Positions 1 through 8,296 of a stretch of 64,000 nt of DNA are shown here, one piece after another. The position numbers were made by a program, and so were the translations under genes. The stretch is taken from NCBI GenBank assembly GCA_965262785.1, contig OZ253559.1, positions 1,240,001-1,304,000 on the forward strand, written 5' to 3'. The DNA is from G965218495 sp965262785 (lineage in GTDB: Bacteria > Bacteroidota > Rhodothermia > Rhodothermales > Bin80). The first letter of the stretch is position 1, and every line of letters starts with the position of its first letter. Below the pieces are notes generated by a model. It saw only the letters and a list, made by a program, of their open reading frames with translations, ran no database searches and was not told the origin of the DNA.

Positions 1-1
1 T

Positions 2-760
2 AACCTGAAGGTCATCCTCGACCAGCTTCTAGCATGGACCGCGGAGGATGCGAAGGATTACGGCGATCTCAACGAGCTCTATGGACAGGTTGCCACGCAG
101 TGGTACCGGTACGTTGGGCACGTATTGCGCAACATCGGTGGCTACTACGAAAACTTCAAGACCTATGATCAGGACGGGCTTGTATTCACGCCTGTGCCAG
201 AGGAGCGCCAGGAGGCGACCATGGAGTGGCTTCACCGCGAAGTGTTTACCACACCCGAGTGGCTGATCGACCACGATGTCTTGCGCCGTATTGAAGGCGT
301 AGGCGCCATGAATCGGATTCGGGGGTACCAGGTCGGCGCGGTCAACAACCTGCTTGACCCGTATCGCCTTGGGCGCATGCTGGAAACTGAAGCCCTTGGA
401 GGTGAGGATACATACACGGTAGCCGAGCTGCTGTCCGGCCTGCGCGCAGGAATCTGGGGCGAGCTTGGCAGAGGCGAGGCCATCTCACCGTATAGGCGCT
501 CCTTGCAGCGCGGGCACCTTGAGCGCCTTGAGTACCTGATGACTACCCAGCCCGGGTCTTTGCCGTCGATTTTTGCCAGCTTCGGCATGGCAAACATTGA
601 CGTGAGCCAGTCAGATCTGGTTGCCTATGCCCGCGGCGAGCTGAAGACGCTGCAGCGGGATGTCCGGCGCGCCATTACCCGCACGCGGGATCGCATGACG
701 CGACTGCACCTGGAAGATATCGACGCTCGAATCGACGATATACTCGACGCGGACGACTAG
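2..760 (+). CDS. Zinc-dependent metalloprotease (met-zincin type), C-terminal part
   Basis: The reading frame is open from base 2, so only the C-terminal 252 residues are in the window and the start lies to the left. The visible part resembles the C-terminal helical region of large met-zincin proteases (DUF4953/DUF5117 architecture). It has a GGYYENF stretch, then a VYTPVP-like segment (FTPVPEERQ), a TPEWLID segment and a VNNLLDPYRLGRM segment, all in the order seen in that family. The HExxH zinc site would lie upstream and is not visible. Proteins of this family are usually secreted or periplasmic. The function is assigned from family resemblance only. Confidence 0.72.
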   Translation, partial: NLKVILDQLLAWTAEDAKDYGDLNELYGQVATQWYRYVGHVLRNIGGYYENFKTYDQDGLVFTPVPEERQEATMEWLHREVFTTPEWLIDHDVLRRIEGVGAMNRIRGYQVGAVNNLLDPYRLGRMLETEALGGEDTYTVAELLSGLRAGIWGELGRGEAISPYRRSLQRGHLERLEYLMTTQPGSLPSIFASFGMANIDVSQSDLVAYARGELKTLQRDVRRAITRTRDRMTRLHLEDIDARIDDILDADD

Positions 761-944
761 CATAAGCTGCCGCCGTACCTGGGGTCCGCGGCGGCGGGCC
801 CCAGGCGCGGCTTGGCGCACTGTGCAGCCGTTGTCGATGCTTCCTGCTGGCTGGATTCCAGCGCCGGCCTGTCTCGCATCTCACATTGCTGTCGGCGACG
901 GAAATCGCTCGACAAGCATTTGCATCCCGCGCGAGGCCAGGAGC

Positions 945-1967
945 CTAGCGCGCGAGTACCATCCGCTTCGTAAGGACCCCTTTGGGGCCGACATGCTGTA
1001 AAATGTACAGGCCGCTGGGTGCGGGTGCCCCTGAATCGGTGCGGCCGTCCCACGCAGTGTCGAAGGTGCCTGCTGCATGCCATCCGTCGTGCAGCGTTGA
1101 CACGATGCGCCCTTGCACATTGACGATGCGGAGTATGATGTGGGCGGGTTGTCCTACTGCATATGTGACCCGAACCGCCTCACTGAAGGGATTCGGATAG
1201 GCAGTCGCACCGGCGTTTCGCCTAGGCACTTCTTTTGTGGTGCCGGTAGTGACAAGGGGTTCGTACACGGTTCCGTCGGTGTCAACGCCGATGATTGAAA
1301 ACCCCTCGCCGGTCGAGGTGCCGCGGCCCGAGGTGACCAAAACGCCGCTGCGGTTTGAAAAGCCGCTCAGATTCAGGAAGAACGTGCCAATGATAACGTC
1401 GCTGGAGGACTGAACAACCTCGTAGTTGTAGCCCTGCAGTGCGATGCGTGTGTAAGTGCTTGAGCGCGCGTAGGCGAAATTGTTGAACAGCAGCCTAACT
1501 ATCCTGTTGTTGTAAAAGGGGTCGCGCAGTCGCAGGTCGACCGGTCCAGCATCGGGCGCGCCATGGATAAGGAAAAGTTCCAAGTTTTGCGAATTTGCAT
1601 GTTCGCGGACTCCCTTTCGCAAAATCAGGCGCGGTGCATCTGCGTGTCCGATGGCGGCCAGGATGCCGCGGTCGTTTGCGCTTATGGTCGTCACTCCCTG
1701 GGCCAGTGGCGCCAAGCCCGTGGTGTCGGTACCCGCAAGGAACATAGTGATCCTGTGTTGGCCGATGAGCAGAGTCTGAAACCGTGTCGCGGACTGGTAG
1801 GCCACACCCGCGGCGAAGGGACGTCCGTTCACGAAAAGGTCCACTGGACCGATGCCCGCGAGCGCGTGGACGAACTGGATATTCCCATGGGGGCTAAGCT
1901 GTGGTCGCACGCTCTGCGGGAATACGCATAAGAGCAAGGCGATGAGAAGCCATTTGCGAAGAGTCAT
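945..1967 (-). CDS. Secreted DUF4397-domain protein with T9SS type A-like C-terminal sorting domain
   Basis: A 340-residue protein that starts with a clear signal peptide (MTLRKWLLIALLLCVF). Two consecutive segments look like DUF4397 repeats: VQFVHA-type and LIHGAPDAGPVDLRL-type motifs at about residues 30-115 and 125-215. The C-terminus (about residues 255-340) has the features of a FlgD-like/Por secretion tail: AYPNPFSEAVRVTY, then VNVQGRIVSTL, then DTAWDGRTDSGAPAPSGLYI and a final KRMVLAR. This predicts export across the inner membrane by Sec and across the outer membrane by the type IX system. The gene stands alone, facing away from the next gene. The substrate or ligand is unknown. Confidence 0.8.
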   Translation of the reverse strand: MTLRKWLLIALLLCVFPQSVRPQLSPHGNIQFVHALAGIGPVDLFVNGRPFAAGVAYQSATRFQTLLIGQHRITMFLAGTDTTGLAPLAQGVTTISANDRGILAAIGHADAPRLILRKGVREHANSQNLELFLIHGAPDAGPVDLRLRDPFYNNRIVRLLFNNFAYARSSTYTRIALQGYNYEVVQSSSDVIIGTFFLNLSGFSNRSGVLVTSGRGTSTGEGFSIIGVDTDGTVYEPLVTTGTTKEVPRRNAGATAYPNPFSEAVRVTYAVGQPAHIILRIVNVQGRIVSTLHDGWHAAGTFDTAWDGRTDSGAPAPSGLYILQHVGPKGVLTKRMVLAR

Positions 1968-2194
1968 TCAGTAAGGGCAGGTATGCTGGATGAGGCGTAG
2001 CGTCAAGGACGTCAGGTTGGTGAGTTGTAACAAGTTCACGCCTAGTTTAGCCAAAACGCATCAAATATGAGCGTCTGGAGCACCAAGCCGTTAAGATGAG
2101 GTGAATCCGGCGGCATGGAAGCGCTTGCCAGGTGAACCTTTTTGCGGTCCTTCGTAAGCAGGGCACAGTCCAACCACCACCCACTACACTACCG

Positions 2195-2494
2195 ATGATT
2201 ACCAGGGAAATCAGCCCCAAAGGACGGTCCGTACGTGTCACCTTTGCACTGCCAGTGGACTCTGCGACCTCCAGCGTAGCGATCGCGGGGAGCTTCAACA
2301 GCTGGAGTGAGACAGCCCACACCATGGCGCTTGACAAGCGGCGCGGACTTTGGAAGAAGAGCATTTCATTCAAGCCCGGCGACAGGGTAGAATTCCGCTA
2401 CCTCTTAGACGGATCGCGCTGGCGCAACGAAGAAGAGGCAGACGGCACAGCCGCCACTCCTTACTTCAGCGAAAACAGCGTCCTCGAGCTCTAG
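2195..2494 (+). CDS. Small glycogen-binding-like (isoamylase early-set / AMPK-beta-type) domain protein
   Basis: A 99-residue protein that is almost entirely one immunoglobulin-like early-set domain. The hallmarks are VTFALPVDSA, VAIAGSFNSWSE, then MALDKRRGLWKKSI, FKPGDRVEFRYLLDG and RWRNEEEADG, matching the order in AMPK-beta CBM48 and isoamylase N-terminal domains. I chose the ATG at 2195. An in-frame GTG at 2132 would add 21 residues of unstructured sequence with no family resemblance. Stand-alone domains of this type are common in Bacteroidota. Binding to alpha-glucan is plausible but not shown. It ends only a few bases before the convergent spmB-like gene. Confidence 0.72.
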   Translation: MITREISPKGRSVRVTFALPVDSATSSVAIAGSFNSWSETAHTMALDKRRGLWKKSISFKPGDRVEFRYLLDGSRWRNEEEADGTAATPYFSENSVLEL

Positions 2495-2499
2495 CGCCG

Positions 2500-3042
2500 C
2501 TAGCCGAAAAGCAGCAGCACCACATAGACAGCAACAAACATCGCAAAGATGTCGGCAATCAGGCCGGCCGGCACCGCGTGCCGCGTCTTGCGGATGTTGA
2601 CCGCCCCGAAGTACACGGCGATGACGTAAAACGTCGTCTCGGTGGATCCGAACATGGTAGCGGCCATCTTGACGAGGATAGAGTCCTCACCGTGTGTACC
2701 GATCATGTCCAGCACGACCGCAGCGGAGCCGGAGCCTGTCAGGGGCCGGATGATGCCCATAGGTACAACCTCCGCCGGGATGCCGATCACACTCAGCAGG
2801 GGGCGCAGGCCGTTGGTGAGGAATTCCAGCGCGCCGCTTGCCCGAAACATCCCGATCGCAAAGAGGATCGCGATGAGATATGGGATTATCATGACGGCAA
2901 CACCAAACCCCTCTTTGGCACCTTCGACGAATTCTTCGTAAACGCGAACCTTCTTGATCATCCCATAGAGGGGGAAACCCACGATGATCGCGGGAAGGAC
3001 AAAGGCCGAAGCGTAGTCTATAATCAGTCGTAACGTGTCCAT
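2500..3042 (-). CDS. spmB: Spore-maturation-B-like (nucleoside recognition/Gate domain) membrane protein
   Basis: A 180-residue, very hydrophobic protein with several membrane segments and the SpmB signature region GIIRPLTGSGSAAVVLDMI followed by GTHGEDSILVKMAATMFGSTETTFYVIAVY. In Bacillus the SpmA/SpmB pair affects spore core dehydration. In non-sporulating bacteria the pair is thought to be a transport-like membrane complex of unknown substrate, and nothing here suggests sporulation. Its ATG overlaps the stop of the upstream spmA-like gene by one base (TAATG), so the two are almost certainly translationally coupled. Confidence 0.85.
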   Translation of the reverse strand: MDTLRLIIDYASAFVLPAIIVGFPLYGMIKKVRVYEEFVEGAKEGFGVAVMIIPYLIAILFAIGMFRASGALEFLTNGLRPLLSVIGIPAEVVPMGIIRPLTGSGSAAVVLDMIGTHGEDSILVKMAATMFGSTETTFYVIAVYFGAVNIRKTRHAVPAGLIADIFAMFVAVYVVLLLFG

Positions 3043-3998
3043 TAGCTGGCTTCAGGATTGGTGCTTCGGTACGCTTTGAGCCGGCCCAGCAGCTTCGTAG
3101 CTGTGATGGCTACCACCAGTGAAAGCGCGGTCGTGATAAGGATGGAAAAAAACAGCTGATTGACGTGCAGTCCCATGATGGCGACCAGGAGTACGGGCGG
3201 CACGATCTGGACGCTGGCCGTATTCATGGCAAGTAGCATCACCATGGGGTTGGTCGCGGTGTCTGTTGTGGGGTTGAGTGTTTGCAGCTCCTGCATCGCC
3301 TTGATGCCGAGGGGGGTTGCGGCATTGCCCAGGCCTAACATGTTTGCGGTAAGGTTTAACGCAATCATGCCCAGCGCAGGGTGATCTTTGGGGATTTCGG
3401 GAAAGAGCCGCCTCAGCATCGGCTGCGTCACGCGGACCAGCGAAAAGAGAATGCCGGAAGCCTCGGCTATCTTCAGCAGCCCCATCCATAGCGCGAGTCC
3501 GCCGATGAGCCCAAGGGCGATGGTGACGGCAGTCTCGGCGAACTCAAGTGCAGCCGCCGCGATGGCATTCATTTTCACCCAGCGGACCGGGCTGAAGGTG
3601 ACAGTTGCCGCAAACGAACCAGCGGAGGGCGTGCCCAGCAGCGTGCCGCGGCAGTCGTCGTCGCGCGAATGCATGCTGCATATTGTGTCCAGCGGCTCAG
3701 GTACGGAGACACCATGAGCAAAGCTCAGCTGCCGCCCCTTTTGCGTCTGGATCAATTCGGCTTCGAATGTGAGTGGTACGCTGGCCTGGGCCTTGAAGTG
3801 TGCGCTGTAGTCCAGTGCCGCGATGTCCACGGTCGCGCGCTGCCTGCGCGCGTCCGCGTCGAAGTTGTCAAGTAGCGTAACGGTGACCGGTAACGGCTGG
3901 CCGTTTGCGAACGTGTCCCGCGCGAAGTCGCGAACATCGCTGGTTAGCGCAAAGAGAAGACTGACGACGATGAGTCCACCCCAGATATAGTTAAGCAT
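3042..3998 (-). CDS. spmA: Spore-maturation-A-like (nucleoside recognition/Gate domain) membrane protein
   Basis: A 318-residue membrane protein. It starts with a single membrane segment (MLNYIWGGLIVVSLLFALTS), followed by a roughly 100-residue soluble loop that is longer than in Bacillus SpmA. The conserved membrane part follows, with GLALWMGLLKIAEASGI, FPEIPKDHPALGMIALNLTANMLGLGNAATPLG and MAMQ-like helices. That segment is diagnostic for SpmA. It is the first gene of a two-gene unit with spmB. The extra-membrane insert (about residues 30-130, with two cysteines) is unusual compared with Bacillus SpmA and may be a lineage-specific periplasmic domain. Confidence 0.85.
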   Translation of the reverse strand: MLNYIWGGLIVVSLLFALTSDVRDFARDTFANGQPLPVTVTLLDNFDADARRQRATVDIAALDYSAHFKAQASVPLTFEAELIQTQKGRQLSFAHGVSVPEPLDTICSMHSRDDDCRGTLLGTPSAGSFAATVTFSPVRWVKMNAIAAAALEFAETAVTIALGLIGGLALWMGLLKIAEASGILFSLVRVTQPMLRRLFPEIPKDHPALGMIALNLTANMLGLGNAATPLGIKAMQELQTLNPTTDTATNPMVMLLAMNTASVQIVPPVLLVAIMGLHVNQLFFSILITTALSLVVAITATKLLGRLKAYRSTNPEAS

Positions 3999-4010
3999 AA
4001 GCGTTGCGGT

Positions 4011-4370
4011 TTACTGGGGTGGCAAGTGGAGGGGGTATTCTGCGCTTTGCGCGCTTAGCGGCCGGTCGCCCTGCGCCAGGTCGCTGCGCTCAAGCAGGTA
4101 TGCCGTGATGTCCCAATACTGAGGATCCGTCAGGGTTCCCCCTGCATTGTAGGGCATCTTATCCCGGTTATAGGTAAAGAGTTGGGCGGCAGTCACACGT
4201 GTAACCAGGACGGCTGGTGTGAGCCGTGGCCCAATGCCTTCGTCCTGTTCATGGCACGGCTGACAGAATGCCACGTATGCCGTCTCACCCCGCGCCTGCT
4301 GCTGCGGAATGGTGTCCGATGCACATGCTGCCGCGAAGCACAAGACTGGAAGGACAGAGGCACCTCGCAT
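4011..4370 (-). CDS. Small lipoprotein c-type cytochrome
   Basis: A 119-residue protein with a lipoprotein-like signal (LPVLCFAAAC), a single haem attachment motif CQPCH at about residues 36-40 and a distal methionine candidate in KMPYNAGG. It is a class I monohaem cytochrome, probably anchored on the periplasmic face of a membrane. Its ATG lies four bases after the original stop of the sulfite-oxidase-like gene (TGA at 4377-4375), so the two form one transcription unit. By analogy with SorAB and related pairs it is likely the electron acceptor of the molybdenum protein. That partnership is inferred from position. Confidence 0.82.
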   Translation of the reverse strand: MRGASVLPVLCFAAACASDTIPQQQARGETAYVAFCQPCHEQDEGIGPRLTPAVLVTRVTAAQLFTYNRDKMPYNAGGTLTDPQYWDITAYLLERSDLAQGDRPLSAQSAEYPLHLPPQ

Positions 4371-4374
4371 GGCC

Positions 4375-5515
4375 TCACCCAGTTACCGTGACCGGATGTG
4401 GCAGCGGCATGTTGAACAGGTACCCCTTGGCGTTGTAGGGTACGATGTCTGGCTGCCCATTGCCGGCTTGGTCGGTGGCACATCAGATGGTGGTTGCCCG
4501 GCAAAGCATTCCACACGAATTCGAACCGTGCCCAGGCGTGTCGCATTGCGGGTTCCAGCACGGCAGCTTCGTGCCATGAAGTGCCGCTGTCAACGCTCCA
4601 TTCCACACGTGCAATAGCTGAGTGCGGGGAGTGTGCGTAGCCGCGGATGCGGCAGCGGCCCGCCTTCAGGTGGGCAGGCCATGGCAGTGCGAGGGCGCTC
4701 TTGATAGTCTGCGTCGTAGCGACGCGTCCTGACGCTTTGCCCTCCGGCGGATTGTCCTCGCCGATCAGCACGTACGAGGTGGTATTGTTGCGACTCCAAA
4801 TCGCCTGATTCGACACCTCGATGGAACCTAGCCACTTGATGCTGCTGCTGCCTACCCAGTCGGGCACAAGCGCTCGGACCGGAAAGCCATGGTCTTTCGG
4901 CAATGCTTCTCCATTCATACGGTATGCCAGAATGGTGTCGGGATCCAGCGCTTTGGCGATCGGCAGTGGCCGCCGGAATCCGCCCTCCGGTACGCCGCTG
5001 TCCAGACCGATGAGCTGCAACGAATGAGCCGCTTCGCTGACACCGGCCCGCTCTAGGACTTCGGCCAACGGTACTCCGGTCCACTCGGCCATGCCCACGG
5101 CGCCGCGCCCCCACGGCGTGCCCTGGGCCGTTCGGCCAAGGAGTGTGCCAAAAAACCTGCGCTGGTTGCCCCCGCACTCCAGGTAAGAAAACACGGCGCG
5201 GCTGGGCATGGCCAAAAGGTCATCGTATCGTAGGCGCAAGGGATTGGTTACCGCGTTGCCCGACACCTCCAGACGGTAGGTGCTGGCGTCCACATCAAGA
5301 CTCCGATCGTTGTTGCGCACAAAGAATCGCTCCACAGGCGTAAAGAATCCGCTTTGCTCCTCAATCTTGGCTTCCAGGCCGACGTTGCCGTGCTGGATGA
5401 ATGGTGAAGGGTCCTTAAAGAACGCGGGTGCACTGTCTGGAGTGACGGATTCGCATCCTTGCACGAGACTGGCGGCGGCGACCAGCTTCAGAATCTTGCG
5501 ACGGTCTTGTGACAT
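4375..5515 (-). CDS. Molybdopterin-dependent sulfite-oxidase-family protein, frameshifted near the 3' end
   Basis: The N-terminus has a twin-arginine-like leader (DRRKILK) ending in a lipobox (LVQGC). The molybdenum-cofactor domain follows, with the Cys ligand in SYLECGGNQRRFFGT (about residues 107-121), RALVPDWVGSSSIKWL and a C-terminal dimerisation domain. After the segment NHHLMC (around 4479) the frame shifts. The annotated frame runs on through nonsense to 4193, overlapping the cytochrome gene. One of the other frames gives the expected family tail (ATDQAGNGQPDIVPYN, GYLFNMPLPHPVTV) and stops at 4375. About one codon appears to be missing plus a net frame change near 4474-4484. It could be a true mutation or a sequencing error. 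The likely role is periplasmic oxidation of sulfite or a related substrate, passing electrons to the adjacent cytochrome. Confidence 0.8.
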
Positions 5516-5520
5516 AACGA

Positions 5521-7377
5521 CTACGAATGGTTGAAGCTCTCTTGCTGCTCCACGTACTGACAGATGGCATTGGCAGCTTTGGACCCTACTACAGCCGCCA
5601 GTGCCTCTGGTGGCGCTTGTTTCACCTTGCGCACAGACCCGAACTTTTTGATGAGTGCTTGCGCACGCTTGGGCCCGATACGAGGGATGTCAAGCAGCTC
5701 GGAGTGTAGTGCTTTTTTGCGGCGCTGCTTGCGCTGCAAGTCCACCGCAAAGCGGTGTGCTTCGTCCCTAACGCGCTGGATCAGCTGAAGCGAAGCGCTT
5801 TGCTTAGCGATATATGTGGGGTCTTTTTCGCCAGGAAAGTACACTGCTTCCAGGCGTTTGGCGAGTCCCACGATGGGAAACTTTCCAGGAATGTTTAATT
5901 CATTCAACGCCTTTACGGCGGTGGACAGTTGCCCCTTGCCGCCGTCGACTATGACAAGGTCAGGGACAGGCGTCTCCTCGCGCGCCATTCGCTTATACCG
6001 GCGTGTCACGACCTCATGCATTGCCATAAAGTCGTCCGACTTGCCGTCCGGCACCGTGCGAATCTTGTAACCTCGGTAGTCGCTCCTGCGCGACTTGCCG
6101 TCCAGAAACACGATGCAAGAAGCGACCGTGCCCGTGCCCGAGAGGTGCGATATGTCGAAACACTCGATACGTCGAGGCAAATGCGGCAAGCCAAGGTCTG
6201 CCTGGAGTGCTATGACGGCGTAAGGGATGCGGTTTTCACCACGTTTGGCCAGTTGCCTAACCCATTCGTCAACAATCACGTGCGCATTTGCCTCGATCAT
6301 GCGCATGAGCTCGGCCTTTTCGCCGCGCTGCGGCGTCTTCAGCACGACTTTTCTGCCGCGCCTCTGGGCAAGGTAGCTCTCTAAGGCGACGGGGCTTGCA
6401 GTTGCGGTTGATAGGAAGACCTCATCCGGAATGAACACAGACTCGGTATAGTATCGCTCCAGGTAGGTCTGCATGAGCTCGGCTTCGGTGTGGCCGGCAA
6501 TACCACTTAAGATCTTGTGCTGGCGCCCAATGATCTTGCCGTCTCGTACCCGAAACAGCACGGCTGAGGCCACATCTTCTTCTCGATGGGTGGCCACTGC
6601 AAAAAGGTCTCGGTCCACCGCAGCGCTGGTGACAACCTTCTGCTTTTCCGCGTAGTTTTTTACAGCTGCAATCTGGTTACGCAGGAGCGCAGCTTCCTCG
6701 AATCGCAGCTGCGCAGCGGCCCGTTGCATCGATTCTTCCAGCGCGCTGACCAGTGCGGTAGTCTTGCCGTTCAGAAATGATTCAATGCGCGCTATGGTAG
6801 CGTCATACGCGTCCGCACTCTGGTAGCCTACACACGGACCAGCACAGTTCTTGATGTGGTACTCCAGGCAAGTCTCGTATTTTCCGGCTGCAATTGGCTT
6901 GGGGCTAAGGTCGAGGGAGCAGGTCCGCAGCTGAAAAATCTGGCGGACCGCCCTTAGGGCGCGGCGCATGCTTCCCACATCGGTGTAGGGCCCGAAGTAT
7001 TTCGATCCGTCCTTGATCAGTCGGCGTGTCGGAAAGACGCGTGGAAAGGGTTCGTTCTTGATACATATATAGGGATACGACTTATCGTCCCTGAGATTGA
7101 TGTTGTACCGCGGCTGGTACTGCTTTATGAGGTTGTTTTCCAGGATGAGTGCTTCTGCTTCCGTGTCGGTTACAATTACCTCGACATCGCAGGTCTTTCT
7201 GTAGAGCACCTTATGACGGCCTTCCAGTTGCTCGCGCTTGCCGAAATGGCTACGTACCCGGCTGCGGATGTTCTTCGCCTTGCCGACATAAAGCAGGTCG
7301 CCTTTGCCGCCCTTGAATTGGTAGACACCATTCCCTGTCGGAAGGGTCGCGATCTTTTCTAATACCGCTTCGGTCAC
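5521..7377 (-). CDS. uvrC: UvrABC system protein C (excinuclease subunit)
   Basis: 618 residues, normal for UvrC. The N-terminal GIY-YIG nuclease domain is evident (GVYQFKGG then LYVGKAKNIRSRVRSHF). It is followed by the SYPYICI/PRVFPTRR region, the Cys-rich YHIKNCAGPCVG segment, a UvrB-binding UVR motif (AAAQLRFEEAALLRNQI, about residue 215), the RNase H-like endonuclease domain (IECFDISHLSGTGTVASCIVF, and DLVIVDGGKGQL), and C-terminal helix-hairpin-helix repeats (LLDIPRIGPKRAQALIKKFGS). It makes the dual incisions in nucleotide excision repair. The start overlaps the upstream epimerase stop by four bases (ATGA), indicating coupling. Confidence 0.97.
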   Translation of the reverse strand: MTEAVLEKIATLPTGNGVYQFKGGKGDLLYVGKAKNIRSRVRSHFGKREQLEGRHKVLYRKTCDVEVIVTDTEAEALILENNLIKQYQPRYNINLRDDKSYPYICIKNEPFPRVFPTRRLIKDGSKYFGPYTDVGSMRRALRAVRQIFQLRTCSLDLSPKPIAAGKYETCLEYHIKNCAGPCVGYQSADAYDATIARIESFLNGKTTALVSALEESMQRAAAQLRFEEAALLRNQIAAVKNYAEKQKVVTSAAVDRDLFAVATHREEDVASAVLFRVRDGKIIGRQHKILSGIAGHTEAELMQTYLERYYTESVFIPDEVFLSTATASPVALESYLAQRRGRKVVLKTPQRGEKAELMRMIEANAHVIVDEWVRQLAKRGENRIPYAVIALQADLGLPHLPRRIECFDISHLSGTGTVASCIVFLDGKSRRSDYRGYKIRTVPDGKSDDFMAMHEVVTRRYKRMAREETPVPDLVIVDGGKGQLSTAVKALNELNIPGKFPIVGLAKRLEAVYFPGEKDPTYIAKQSASLQLIQRVRDEAHRFAVDLQRKQRRKKALHSELLDIPRIGPKRAQALIKKFGSVRKVKQAPPEALAAVVGSKAANAICQYVEQQESFNHS

Positions 7378-8231
7378 CTTTGTGCGGACGAAAAGTGTGC
7401 TACCAGGATTGGCACCAACGACTCTGGATCCACCTTGCTCGCCCTAAGTGGTTCCGTTGGAAGGATGCACAACTGGCTGCCTGGAATGTGTCGGTGGAGC
7501 TGCAGGGCGGCTTCCGCTGAATCAGCGGGCGCGCTGATAAGGACGGGTATGCGGCTATTCGGTGCCGCCAGCGGCGCAAATGGACTAGCGTCATGCAGCG
7601 TAAGCGAATGGCAAGCCTCACGATTTCCGCGAACAAATGCCAAAGCGGCTTCGGCGTCACTACCCGTCACCAGAAAGTGCGCATGTTTGATTCCTTTGCG
7701 AGCCATCTGTTCGTGAGCGTCCTGAACCGAAGCCGCGCAGAGTAGTGGCGCATGGCGCGCGAGGGCATCTGCCAGCGCTGGGGACGCCTCGCGAGCCACG
7801 AGTGCGATGGGTGCAAGCGCCGGTTGCTGACCAGGATGCTGGCAGAATTCAATTAGAACGCCGGCGGTTTCTTTGGGGTGAAGGAAGAATATCTGCTTGC
7901 CGCCAGCGCCGCGCGTAGGGCTCGGACTCAGTGGGGTAAAGCCTGCGAGCCTAAGGCGCCGGAATTCACCATCAATGTCCGACACGGCGAAGGCCAGATG
8001 ATGCAGGCCGCCCTTCTTGGATTCCAGAAATCGCGCTATCGGCGAATCCTGCGCCACAGATTCCAAGAGCTCGAGCTTGGCTGTACCGGCATCAAAAAAG
8101 TGGACGCTTACGCCTTCCTGGGCGACCTCTTCGGACCAGAGATAGTTCAACCCGAGCTGGGACTGCAATAGTTGAGCCAGCTCCTTCGGCTTCGGTACGG
8201 CAATACCCACATGATCGAGTTTATGCAGCAT
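7374..8231 (-). CDS. mce: Methylmalonyl-CoA epimerase fused to a C-terminal alpha/beta-hydrolase-like remnant
   Basis: Residues 1-133 are a complete vicinal-oxygen-chelate methylmalonyl-CoA epimerase: HKLDHVGIAVP (metal His), GGLHHLAFAVSDI and GVLIEFCQ (metal Glu), as expected for interconversion of the 2R and 2S epimers in propionyl-CoA metabolism. The family is normally about 135-150 residues. Here about 150 more follow. They read like the core of an alpha/beta hydrolase in order (LVAREAS, AALAFVRGNREACHSLTLHDASPF, PVLISAPADSAEAALQLHRHIPGSQLCILP), but I see no GxSxG nucleophile elbow, so this part is probably not a hydrolase. The gene is the first of a pair with uvrC. Confidence 0.85.
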   Translation of the reverse strand: MLHKLDHVGIAVPKPKELAQLLQSQLGLNYLWSEEVAQEGVSVHFFDAGTAKLELLESVAQDSPIARFLESKKGGLHHLAFAVSDIDGEFRRLRLAGFTPLSPSPTRGAGGKQIFFLHPKETAGVLIEFCQHPGQQPALAPIALVAREASPALADALARHAPLLCAASVQDAHEQMARKGIKHAHFLVTGSDAEAALAFVRGNREACHSLTLHDASPFAPLAAPNSRIPVLISAPADSAEAALQLHRHIPGSQLCILPTEPLRASKVDPESLVPILVAHFSSAQR

Positions 8232-8296
8232 GGTCGGAACCTGTGGCGCAAAGCTTGTACTACGCAGGCAAGCAAACGATATTCCAGCCCACCGCT

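Noticed and set aside
4193..4374. The C-terminal 60 residues of the sulfite oxidase frame overlapping the cytochrome gene
   Set aside because: Composition and lack of similarity show out-of-frame reading after the frameshift near 4479.
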